Part shown: positions 18,381 through 25,498 of the stretch, piece by piece
How positions within the stretch are numbered: the first letter of the stretch is position 1
Layout of the letters: every line of letters starts with the position of its first letter
Assembly (NCBI GenBank): GCA_016930085.1
Contig: JAFGHO010000022.1
Span: forward strand, 1 to 59,675
Direction of reading: 5' to 3'
Source: Spirochaetales bacterium
GTDB taxonomy: Bacteria; Spirochaetota; Spirochaetia; SZUA-6; JAFGRV01
Length of the DNA stretch: 59,675 bases
Notes under the pieces: generated by a model
Told to the model about the DNA's origin: nothing
What the model saw: only the letters and a program-made list of their open reading frames with translations
The model's database searches: none
Made by a program: the position numbers and the translations under genes

Positions 18381-19751
18381 GTGGCGAAACTCTGGCAAAA
18401 GGATTACAATCTCGACGAACTCATTGAACGGTTCACCGTCGGCGAGGATTACATCCTCGACCGCCGTCTCGTGCCTTCGGACTGTCTCGCTTCGATGGCG
18501 CACGCGACCATGCTTGCCTCGATCGGTATTCTCGAACAAAAAGAGTTGACCGGCCTAAAAAAAGAACTGGCGGCCATAATCGCTGTATGGGAAAAGGGCG
18601 ATTTTCTTGTCGGGATGAGTGATGAGGATTGCCACACGGCGATCGAAAACCGCCTTTCCGAAAAATGCGGGGAGGCGGGAAAGAAGATCCATACGGGGCG
18701 GTCGAGAAACGATCAGGTGATCGCCGCCCTGAGACTGTACGCACGCGAGGGACTCCTGGTCTTCCGGAAGGCGTGCTGCGAACTTGCCGGGCGGCTTCTT
18801 GAGTGCGCGGAAAAACACGAGTTCGTTCCGATGCCGGGCCGCACCCACATGCAGGCGGCCATGCCGTCGTCCATCGGTCTCTGGGCGGGCGCTTACGCGG
18901 AAGAACTCGTCGACGACCTGAACCTGCTCAAAGGGGCGTACCGGTTGAACGACATGTGCCCCCTCGGTTCAGCGGCGAGTTACGGGGTGCCGCTTCCCCT
19001 CGACAGGGAAATGGTTTCCGAACTGCTCGGTTTCGGGAAGGTCCAGAACAATGTACTTTATGTCAACAACAGCAGGGGTAAGATCGAGTCCGTCATTCTC
19101 GACGCCGCGACACAGGTCATGCTCACCCTCTCGAGGCTGGCACAGGATCTCATCCTTTTTTCACTGCCGGAGTTCGGTTATTTTTCGCTTCCCGACATCC
19201 TCTGTTCGGGAAGCAGCATCATGCCCCAGAAAAAAAATCCGGACGGGCTCGAGCTCGTCAGGGCGAAAGCAAAGACACTCTGTTCACTCGCCGCCCAGGT
19301 CAAATGTGTGATCGCCGGCCTTCCCTCCGGGTATAACAGGGATTTTCAGGAGACAAAGGGGCCCCTCATCAGGGGGCTGCGTGAATCGGTCCTGAGCACC
19401 CGGATCATGTCCCTTACCTGTGAAACGATGACGGTCAACGGGGACAGGCTGCGCGCCGGATTTACTCCGGATATCTTCGCGACGGACGCGGCGATGGAAC
19501 TCGTAAAAAAAGGGCTTCCTTTCAGGGAAGCCTACCGGGAAACCGCGAAAAATATAAAAACCCTTTCCTCATACGATCCGGACCACATCATCAGGACGCG
19601 GACCTACACGGGAACGACCGGCAAGCTTTGTCTCGAAAAAGCAAAAGCCGATATCGGGAGCATCGAAACCAGAATAAGGACCGACGAGGAGACGGTGGAG
19701 AAGAAGCTGGCCGCCCTGGCCGGACGGACCGTCACGCTGTTTGGCGTGTAA
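18381..19751 (+). CDS. argH: Argininosuccinate lyase
   Basis: Final enzyme of arginine synthesis, splitting argininosuccinate into arginine and fumarate in the cytoplasm. The 456 residues are normal length. The superfamily signature GSSIMPQKKNPD (catalytic Ser loop), the substrate segments TGRSRNDQV and PGRTHMQAAMPSS, and the C-terminal ARGH domain are present. It starts with GTG after GGGGAGAGGG. It is not next to other arginine genes. The truncated methyltransferase remnant begins about 40 bp after its stop. Confidence 0.96.
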   Translation: MAKLWQKDYNLDELIERFTVGEDYILDRRLVPSDCLASMAHATMLASIGILEQKELTGLKKELAAIIAVWEKGDFLVGMSDEDCHTAIENRLSEKCGEAGKKIHTGRSRNDQVIAALRLYAREGLLVFRKACCELAGRLLECAEKHEFVPMPGRTHMQAAMPSSIGLWAGAYAEELVDDLNLLKGAYRLNDMCPLGSAASYGVPLPLDREMVSELLGFGKVQNNVLYVNNSRGKIESVILDAATQVMLTLSRLAQDLILFSLPEFGYFSLPDILCSGSSIMPQKKNPDGLELVRAKAKTLCSLAAQVKCVIAGLPSGYNRDFQETKGPLIRGLRESVLSTRIMSLTCETMTVNGDRLRAGFTPDIFATDAAMELVKKGLPFREAYRETAKNIKTLSSYDPDHIIRTRTYTGTTGKLCLEKAKADIGSIETRIRTDEETVEKKLAALAGRTVTLFGV

Positions 19752-19792
19752 AGCAGGTCAGTGTACAATTTTACGGAAAACCACACAAATGT

Positions 19793-20602
19793 TAAGCAAA
19801 AAAGCTTACATTAAATAACTACATCATACAACAAAAAGAAATAATTAAAGAATGTTATCGTATAGTTCACCCTGAAGGAAGTATTTGCTGGCAGGTCGGT
19901 AATTATATTGATAATGGTTCCATTATACCGCTGGACACCGTTCTTTTCCCTGTTTTCGATGATTTAGGCATGAAATTAAGGAACAGGATCATCTGGCATT
20001 TTGAACACGGCCTCCATTGTTCAAAGCGTTTTTCAGGGAGATATGAAACAATCAACTGGTTTACTAAAAAAGACAATTATACATTCAATATCGATCCTGT
20101 TCGTGTTCCTCAAAAATATCCGGCAAAAAAATATTATAAAGGACCAAACGCCGGTAAATATTCATGTAATCCTTTGGGAAAAAATCCGGGGGATGTATGG
20201 AATATCCCAAATGTCAAAAGCAATCATATTGAAAAAACGGACCATCCTTGTCAATTTCCAGTCGCCCTGATAGAACGATTGGTATTGGCGATGACGGACA
20301 AAGGCGATACGGTTTTTGATCCGTTCCTGGGTACGGGTACCTCTATAATAGCCGCTGTCAGGCACGACAGAAAAGGAATAGGTTCCGAATTAATAAAAAA
20401 ATATGTCGATATTGCTATCAATCGAATCAGGCAGGAAGTCAGCGGAACACTTAAGACAAGGCCGCTTAATAAGCCGATTTATGATCCTGATAAAAGCAAC
20501 CTATCCGTATCACCATGGTCAAAAAAAGAAAACGGGAATACGTTTAAAACGCAAGAATTATTTCTTGAAAACAATAAAATAGATTATTCTGTGGGAACAT
20601 GA
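19793..20602 (+). pseudogene. 5'-truncated DNA methyltransferase (beta-class, N4/N6)
   Basis: Recognisable methyltransferase sequence can be read in one frame from about 19796 (NNYIIQQKEIIKEC...GSICWQVGNYI) through to the stop at 20602, but the frame opens right after a TAA at 19793 and has no ATG, GTG or TTG before the internal ATG at 19970. The C-terminal SAM-binding motif DPFLGTGTS is intact. The N-terminal catalytic (D/S)PPY motif, which precedes it in beta-class enzymes, is missing. So this is a fragment, cut about 40 bp after argH. It is markedly AT-rich and overlaps the nuclease remnant by 4 bp. Confidence 0.8.
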
Positions 20603-21216
20603 AAATTACAGAAACATATTCACATTTAAATGGACTGGAATTTTTACTCGTCCACAAGAAAAACCTGTGGGAAGAAATCAGAGAAGTTATACAAACAGTC
20701 GACGCGGATAAATGCAAAACAAAGATTTCCAAAGAGAGAGGGATGAAAGGGAAATTACTGTATAGTCCGATAGAAATGAATAAATCATTTACCGGACTAT
20801 TAAGATCAGAAGGAAAAAACCGGAAAGAGAGCAGAGTCAGTTATTGGGTGACAAGAAGTGAAAAACTGATAAGAAAAACACTCACAATGACGAGTGAGAA
20901 GCAGAAAAAGGAAATCGAAACGATGGGAGAGCTTCCCATTTATAGTTATAATCAAACGGATTTTATAAAGGAAAGGATCGCCATAGAAGTACAGTTTGGA
21001 AAATATTCTTTCGTTGCATATGATCTGTTTGTAAAGCATTTGGCTTTTTATATTGGAGATAAAATTGACGTCGGAATCGAGATACTTCCAATGAAAACCT
21101 TACAAAGTCAAATGAGTTCCGGCGTCGCATATTAAGAGGGAGAATTGTACAATGTTATCAGACAGGGAAGAGGCGTTCCTGCCGTACCGCTTGTCATCAT
21201 AGGAATAGAACCGTAG
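20599..21216 (+). pseudogene. BglII/BstYI-like restriction endonuclease with in-frame stop
   Basis: The frame encodes 178 residues to a TAA at 21133-21135, then continues without a shift for 26 more codons (EGELYNVIRQGRGVPAV...) to TAG at 21216. The continuation fits the C-terminus expected for BglII-family nucleases, where a Tyr would follow AY, so a single TAY-to-TAA change is the simplest explanation. The family's active-site ExQ is visible as IAIEVQFG near residue 134. The ATG overlaps the methyltransferase end (ATGA). The protein lacks its last 26 residues and is probably inactive. Confidence 0.75.
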
Positions 21217-21246
21217 AAATACTGTACTGACTTCATCTCTATGGTA

Positions 21247-21849
21247 TTATTTTGTTTTTTTTTGCAACTCATCGTATTCCTGCTTTGTCACGAGAAGCGC
21301 CTTGAGAATATAGTTTCTGATGCCGTGAATGACGAAAGCCGGATAAAAAGATCCGGTTGAAAGGTTGAGCGCGCCGACTGTGACGGAAAAAATAAAAAAA
21401 TCGAGGTAACGGATAATACTCGTACAGTGAAAACCGAACCTGAAGTGAAAGACCGTAAAGGCAAGACCGGCAAGGAGGACCGCGAGGAACGGATTGCCGA
21501 GCAGTTCATTGAGAACCGTGAGAAGGAAATATCTGAATATAATTTCTTCGAAAAGCGACGTCAAAAAGGCCACCTGAAAATGCGCTGCCGAGCGGTGTTT
21601 TCCGTAAACGGTGACGCTGTTGATGACGAGGGCGATACCCCTCACGGGCGAAAGCGAGGTGATCATGTAGGAAAAACCGCAAAGCAGATGGCCCGCTGCG
21701 ACCCAGACCGGAAGAAGATACCAGAAGCGAAGGGGATTGAACTGTTCGAAATGCCGGTAAAAAAAGATCACGGCCGCACTCAGCAGTATAACGGAGAGAT
21801 AAAGATACGGCAGGCCCCGTCTGGCGTTTTCTTTTGAATAGTAGGCCAT
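21247..21849 (-). CDS. CPBP-family intramembrane metalloprotease
   Basis: A 200-residue membrane protein with about six transmembrane helices. The CPBP (CAAX protease and bacteriocin-processing) motifs are in order: EEIIFR (EExxxR), FTVFHF (FxxxH) and HGIRN (HxxxN). Members cleave prenylated or small secreted peptides, or confer self-immunity to bacteriocins. It starts 26 bp after the 63-residue gene, so the two form an operon. The three small-peptide genes lie directly upstream on the same strand, which makes it a candidate processing or immunity protein for them (inference). Confidence 0.85.
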   Translation of the reverse strand: MAYYSKENARRGLPYLYLSVILLSAAVIFFYRHFEQFNPLRFWYLLPVWVAAGHLLCGFSYMITSLSPVRGIALVINSVTVYGKHRSAAHFQVAFLTSLFEEIIFRYFLLTVLNELLGNPFLAVLLAGLAFTVFHFRFGFHCTSIIRYLDFFIFSVTVGALNLSTGSFYPAFVIHGIRNYILKALLVTKQEYDELQKKTK

Positions 21850-21875
21850 GGTGTTACCGGAACGGTGACGTTCGT

Positions 21876-22067
21876 CTATCCGTACAACTCATTGATCGCC
21901 TGAATTACCGAATAGATGACGTCATCGATTTCATCCGCATCATCATGTTCTTCCTTTTCGAGTACACTTTTCCGCAATGCTTCGATTAATTCGTTTTTTT
22001 GAGGGGATTTGAGTATTTCCACCACCCTCTCGACGATCCGGTCCTTTTCTTCCTGTGTTAACGGCAC
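21876..22067 (-). CDS. Small acidic helical protein, unknown
   Basis: A 63-residue protein starting with GTG at 22067 after AAGGGAGATAAT. It is highly charged and predicted to be almost entirely helical (EEKDRIVERVVEILKS, NELIEALRKSVLEKEE, IDDVIYSVIQAINELYG). It has no signal peptide or cysteine. It resembles none of the three neighbouring peptides beyond a charged helix at the N-terminus. A strong promoter match lies at 22097-22125. Together with the CPBP protease it may form a processing or immunity unit; no function can be assigned. Confidence 0.7.
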   Translation of the reverse strand: MPLTQEEKDRIVERVVEILKSPQKNELIEALRKSVLEKEEHDDADEIDDVIYSVIQAINELYG

Positions 22068-22096
22068 ATTATCTCCCTTACGGTCAGAATCGGATT

Positions 22097-22125
22097 ATTC
22101 TACCATATTAATATTTCAATGACAA
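22097..22125 (-). promoter_or_regulatory. Promoter for 63-aa gene and CPBP protease
   Basis: On the minus strand TTGTCA and TAGAAT (each 5/6 to consensus) with an exact 17-bp spacer, 30 bp before the GTG start. Confidence 0.65.
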
Positions 22126-22204
22126 GCCGGAACGGATTCGATACGGGCATCGTCCGGGATGATACACGTTTTTTGATCGACGCTATACGGAAAAGTTCTG
22201 CGGA

Positions 22205-22408
22205 TCAGCCTTCTTCTCCAACAGAATATATTGTTGTCGCGTCTTCTTCACCGATCGCGTACCGTGTCGTGGGGGCGGGATCGGGATCGGGGTCGGGGGC
22301 GGGATTGGGATCGTCAGCCCAGAACAATCCGCATGCCGGCGACGGCGCTTCATCGTTTAATTTGTGTATCACCCTTGAAATGATGTCTTTTAATTCCTTC
22401 CGTGTCAT
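22205..22408 (-). CDS. Repeat peptide A, putative modified-peptide precursor
   Basis: A 67-residue peptide. The ATG at 22408 follows a perfect AGGAGG. Residues 1-20 are a charged amphipathic helix (MTRKELKDIISRVIHKL). Next come PACGLFWADD (residues 24-33), a Pro/Asp linker (PNPAPDPDPDPAP) and two copies of the repeat: TTRYAIGEED and TTIYSVGEEG. There is one cysteine and no signal peptide. Peptides B and C upstream share all blocks, while linkers and repeat number vary. That pattern is expected of leader plus repeated core. It has its own promoter match. No characterised family is recognised with confidence. Confidence 0.8.
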   Translation of the reverse strand: MTRKELKDIISRVIHKLNDEAPSPACGLFWADDPNPAPDPDPDPAPTTRYAIGEEDATTIYSVGEEG

Positions 22409-22442
22409 ATTCTTCCTCCTTATATATATCGTATAATTAAAG

Positions 22443-22471
22443 AATATATCACAATGTGGGGAAACATCCAA
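22443..22471 (-). promoter_or_regulatory. Candidate promoter for peptide A
   Basis: TTGGAT and TATATT with a 17-bp spacer on the minus strand, 35 bp before the start. The surrounding sequence is very AT-rich. Confidence 0.45.
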
Positions 22472-22563
22472 TTATTTACTGAATATTTTTATTCGCGCAG
22501 ATTAAAAAAACTACTATTTTTATATATTATAAAATAAGGATACGTTCATACCCTTTCCCGTTG

Positions 22564-22609
22564 TCAAGGGAGAAAAGATATTCGCATATTTATCTCTTCT
22601 CCCTTTTGA
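22564..22609. repeat. Long stem-loop between peptide genes A and B
   Basis: Arms 22564-22580 and 22591-22609 pair almost completely (TCAA, GGGAGAA and AGATA blocks with one mismatch and a 2-nt bulge) around a 10-nt loop TTCGCATATT. No T-run follows on either strand. It lies 70 bp downstream of peptide B and 156 bp upstream of peptide A. It could end the B transcript, stabilise its 3' end or bind a protein. Confidence 0.55.
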
Positions 22610-22648
22610 TATATACCTGAGTCTGATAATTTACTGTTTTTCACCCAT

Positions 22649-22671
22649 GCCGGTCCTTCAATCCGGCATTT
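22649..22671 (-). terminator. Hairpin just after peptide B
   Basis: ATGCCGG and CCGGCAT pair across a 9-nt loop immediately downstream of the peptide B stop. There is no following U-tract on the minus strand, so terminator function is uncertain. Confidence 0.35.
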
Positions 22672-22678
22672 ACCGCAA

Positions 22679-22924
22679 TCAGCCCTCTTCGCCGATACCG
22701 TAGAGGGTCGTTACGACATCTTCTTCCCCTATCGCATACCGTGTTGTCGCGTTGGGAGTCGGTTTCGGGGCATCCGTCGGGGTGGGGTCTTCTTCACCGA
22801 TTGCATAATAGGTGGTGACAATCGGTTCGTCCGCCCAGAGAACACCGCAGGCAGGAGACGGTGCGTTTTCCCGTAATCGTTCGATAACGGAAACGATGAT
22901 TTCTTTGAGTTCTTTTCGTGTCAT
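22679..22924 (-). CDS. Repeat peptide B, putative modified-peptide precursor
   Basis: An 81-residue paralog of peptides A and C. The N-terminal helix MTRKELKEIIVSVIERL is followed by PACGVLWADE, then three repeats: TTYYAIGEED, TTRYAIGEED and TTLYGIGEEG. A Pro/Thr linker (PTPTDAPKPTPNA) separates the first two. The start follows GAGGAG. The conserved helix and WAD block, contrasted with variable linkers and a repeated Thr-Thr/Glu-Glu unit, support a leader-core architecture. A near-consensus promoter lies 29 bp upstream of the start. Confidence 0.82.
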   Translation of the reverse strand: MTRKELKEIIVSVIERLRENAPSPACGVLWADEPIVTTYYAIGEEDPTPTDAPKPTPNATTRYAIGEEDVVTTLYGIGEEG

Positions 22925-22952
22925 TGATCGCTCCTCATTTTTGGAATGGTTT

Positions 22953-22981
22953 ATTGTATCCTGTTTTCATTTTCATTGCAA
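22953..22981 (-). promoter_or_regulatory. Promoter for peptide B
   Basis: TTGCAA and TACAAT on the minus strand separated by exactly 17 bp, giving a predicted untranslated leader of only about 20 nt. Confidence 0.6.
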
Positions 22982-23109
22982 GCTTTTTTTTTACTTTCCA
23001 TGACGGATTCAGCACAACGCCATTTCCCGAATACGGTGAAACCGCCCGGATTTTAGAGTATAATTATATTGCGATACTCAAGGAAAACCCGCAATACCGG
23101 GGCCGACAG

Positions 23110-23361
23110 TTACCCTTCTTCGCCGACACTGTAGAGGGTGGTGACGGTGTCTTCCTCGCCGATCGAGTATTTTGTCGTCGCGACGGGCGTGGGTGTGGGT
23201 TCCGGCGGTTTTGTCGGGTTCGGATCTTCCTCACCGATCGCGTATTTTGTCGTCGCGACGGTCTCATCCGCCCAGAGAACACCGCACGCGGGGGCCGGTG
23301 CACAGTTTTGCAGGCGTTCGATAACCGATGCGATAATTTCCTTTAATTCCTTTCGTGACAT
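23110..23361 (-). CDS. Repeat peptide C, putative modified-peptide precursor
   Basis: An 83-residue paralog. The ATG at 23361 is chosen over one ten codons upstream because AAGGAG precedes it and the product then aligns with A and B at MSRKELKEI. Blocks in order are: helix, PACGVLWADE, TTKYAIGEED, a Pro-rich linker (PNPTKPPEPTPTPVA), TTKYSIGEED and TTLYSVGEEG. It has an additional Cys near residue 20 (QNCAP) besides the PACG cysteine. It is the first of the three in transcriptional order and has a candidate promoter about 120 bp upstream. Confidence 0.82.
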   Translation of the reverse strand: MSRKELKEIIASVIERLQNCAPAPACGVLWADETVATTKYAIGEEDPNPTKPPEPTPTPVATTKYSIGEEDTVTTLYSVGEEG

Positions 23362-23484
23362 TATCAGCTCCTTTTTAAAATCAGGCCGCACCCGGCTTGA
23401 TTAGTTCTTTGATATCACCGTATCGTACCCACGGCGATTGACCGGGACAATGCTTCGTCATTTTCCCGGCAACATGCATACACG

Positions 23485-23513
23485 ATGATAACACGCCTTT
23501 GGAGGTAATGCAA
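23485..23513 (-). promoter_or_regulatory. Candidate promoter for peptide C
   Basis: TTGCAT and TATCAT on the minus strand with a 17-bp spacer. The leader would be about 115 nt. No other signal was seen in the 352-bp gap 23362-23713 between the divergent peptide C and NmrA-like genes. Confidence 0.45.
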
Positions 23514-23713
23514 GTTATTTTTTCAAAGCGGGTCGATCAATGGGGAGCCGCGGGCGTATTGCCGACCCAATATGATTAATGCCGATATAATAACCCTGCC
23601 GATGCATTATTAATGGAATATAAAAGCGAGAAATCCCTTGCCGCTTGACCGATTATGCATTATTTTTCAACAAAGGGAGTACGACAATTGTATTTCCAAA
23701 AGGAGGCATTCTG

Positions 23714-24568
23714 ATGATATTGGTAACCGGCGCGGGCGGCAGTATCGGATACGAGGTATCCCGATTGCTTTCGGAACGCGGAACAGGCTTCAGGGCCGCA
23801 CTCCACAACGCGAAAAACGCAGACCGCCTCCGCGCCCTGACGGACGATATTGTTGAAATCGATTACGGAAAACCCGATACATTGGGCGATGCGTTTCGGG
23901 ATATCACGACCCTTTTTCTGATTCTTCCCGTCCACAGGCAGATGGCCGTGTTTACGAAACATTGTATCGATGCCGCGATCGTTTGCGGCGTTTTGAGGAT
24001 CGTAAAAATCACCGCTTATGACGAAAGCACGAAGCCCAGTTTCATCGGCCTCATGCATAAGGAATCGGATACAATCATCGAAACATCATCAATGGCATAT
24101 ACATTCATCCGCCCCTCGCCCTTTATGCAGAACATCGTCACGCAGTACGGCGGTATGATTAAAAGCCGCGGCGGACTCTTTCTGCCCTGCGGCGATGCAC
24201 GGGTCAGTTATATCGACACCAGGGATGTCGCTTTCTTTGCCGCGGCTATTCTCGAAAGCCCGGGTTCCCATGAAAACAAACGCTATTCCATCACCGGAAG
24301 CAAAGCCCTCTCCTACACGGAAATTTCCAAAAGCATTTCGGCGGCGACGGGAAAGGCGGTTTTCTATTCGGACATTCCCGAAGAAAAAGCCCGTCAGATG
24401 ATGTCGGCAATGGAATACCCGGACCATGTCATAGAAGCGAAACTGTCTTCACTCGCCCTCGAAAAAGCCGGATTCAGGCAGGGTATCACGGGGACCTTCA
24501 AGGAAATAACCGGAAATGATCCCCGGTCTTTCGATACGTTTATCCGCGACTACGCCTATTCTCTTTGA
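23714..24568 (+). CDS. NmrA-like NAD(P)-binding protein
   Basis: A 284-residue atypical SDR. The ATG at 23714 follows AGGAGG with 7-bp spacing and puts the Rossmann motif LVTGAGGSIG right at the N-terminus. Segments such as RIVKITAYDES, the FIRPSPFMQN block and YIDTRDVAFFAAAIL match NmrA/QOR2-like reductases. It lacks a normal YxxxK catalytic pair, so it may be a redox sensor or an NAD(P)H-dependent reductase. It is divergent from the peptide genes and stands alone on its strand. A role with them is unproven. Confidence 0.8.
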   Translation: MILVTGAGGSIGYEVSRLLSERGTGFRAALHNAKNADRLRALTDDIVEIDYGKPDTLGDAFRDITTLFLILPVHRQMAVFTKHCIDAAIVCGVLRIVKITAYDESTKPSFIGLMHKESDTIIETSSMAYTFIRPSPFMQNIVTQYGGMIKSRGGLFLPCGDARVSYIDTRDVAFFAAAILESPGSHENKRYSITGSKALSYTEISKSISAATGKAVFYSDIPEEKARQMMSAMEYPDHVIEAKLSSLALEKAGFRQGITGTFKEITGNDPRSFDTFIRDYAYSL

Positions 24569-24638
24569 TCGGGATATCGCCCCGGACAATATATCCGCAG
24601 TGCCTAAAAAACCAATAGAGTGTAATGAGTATATACCG

Positions 24639-25478
24639 CTATTTTTTTTCCGCTTTTACCACACAATAACCAATTGTTTTGCTGCCTATCCGGTTCAGAT
24701 TGGTAAAAAAATACTTTAATAAATCGACGTCTTTTTCAGTTCCCATTTCCAGAAGTTCGGTTTTGTGTTGTTCGATGATTTCAAGGTGAACGCCCCACGA
24801 CCGTTCTTTTTCTATTGTATTAGCGGTAATATCCCTGATATCGATCAGGCGAAAACCGGTCTTTTCAAGAAGCGATTGATAATCGGCAAGTGAGACCGCA
24901 GAACGTATTTCGGCGTATTTTTTCAGAAATTCCGCATCCTCTTCTTTTAGCGTTCCTTTTCTAATAAAATCCGCAATTAGCAGACGCGAAGATTTTTTCA
25001 AGACGCGGCAGGCCTCATGTAACGCATTTTCGTGGCCGATATGAAAGATCGATTCGAAAAACCAGCCGCCGTCAAACGTCTCGCTTTCAAACGGTAAATG
25101 ATTCGCATCGGCAAGCAGGAATTTTACTTTGCTTCCCAATCCTTCCTTTTCAACAACCTTTGTTGCATACGCCTTCTGATATTCACTTGCCGTAATTCCT
25201 GTAACCGAGCAATGTTTTTGTTTTGCAAGCAATATTCCCGGGAGACCGAATCCACAACCGATATCAATAAAGGATTTATTTTCACCGATATCAGCCATAT
25301 CAATCATGTATTGTGTGAATCTGACCGCCCCTTCATACAGGTCATGATCGTACGGCCGGTCCGCTTCCCAATAGCCGACATGCATATGTTTTTTCTTAAT
25401 CATCTCCCAGAATTTTGACACAATCGAGGTGTTGTAGAATTTCCCGACGGTTTTATGTGTGACATTGGTGTTATTCAT
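24639..25478 (-). CDS. Class I SAM-dependent methyltransferase
   Basis: A 279-residue methyltransferase with motif I FIDIGCGFGLPGILLA near residue 75, motif II around LLADANHLPFESETFDGGW and motif III VLKKSSRLLIADF. The layout is like the UbiE/gamma-tocopherol or polyketide C-methyltransferase group that acts on small molecules. The substrate cannot be deduced. It lies 20 bp downstream of a chemoreceptor gene on the same strand and 1.3 kb from the peptide genes, so peptide or lipid methylation is only one possibility. Confidence 0.85.
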   Translation of the reverse strand: MNNTNVTHKTVGKFYNTSIVSKFWEMIKKKHMHVGYWEADRPYDHDLYEGAVRFTQYMIDMADIGENKSFIDIGCGFGLPGILLAKQKHCSVTGITASEYQKAYATKVVEKEGLGSKVKFLLADANHLPFESETFDGGWFFESIFHIGHENALHEACRVLKKSSRLLIADFIRKGTLKEEDAEFLKKYAEIRSAVSLADYQSLLEKTGFRLIDIRDITANTIEKERSWGVHLEIIEQHKTELLEMGTEKDVDLLKYFFTNLNRIGSKTIGYCVVKAEKK

Positions 25479-25498
25479 TTATTTCTCTCTCTTTCCGC

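Noticed and set aside
22205-23361. Reading the repeat-peptide region as a CRISPR or simple DNA repeat array
   Set aside because: The repeats are conserved at protein level inside three frames with good ribosome-binding sites; spacing is irregular and the repeat DNA varies at third positions.
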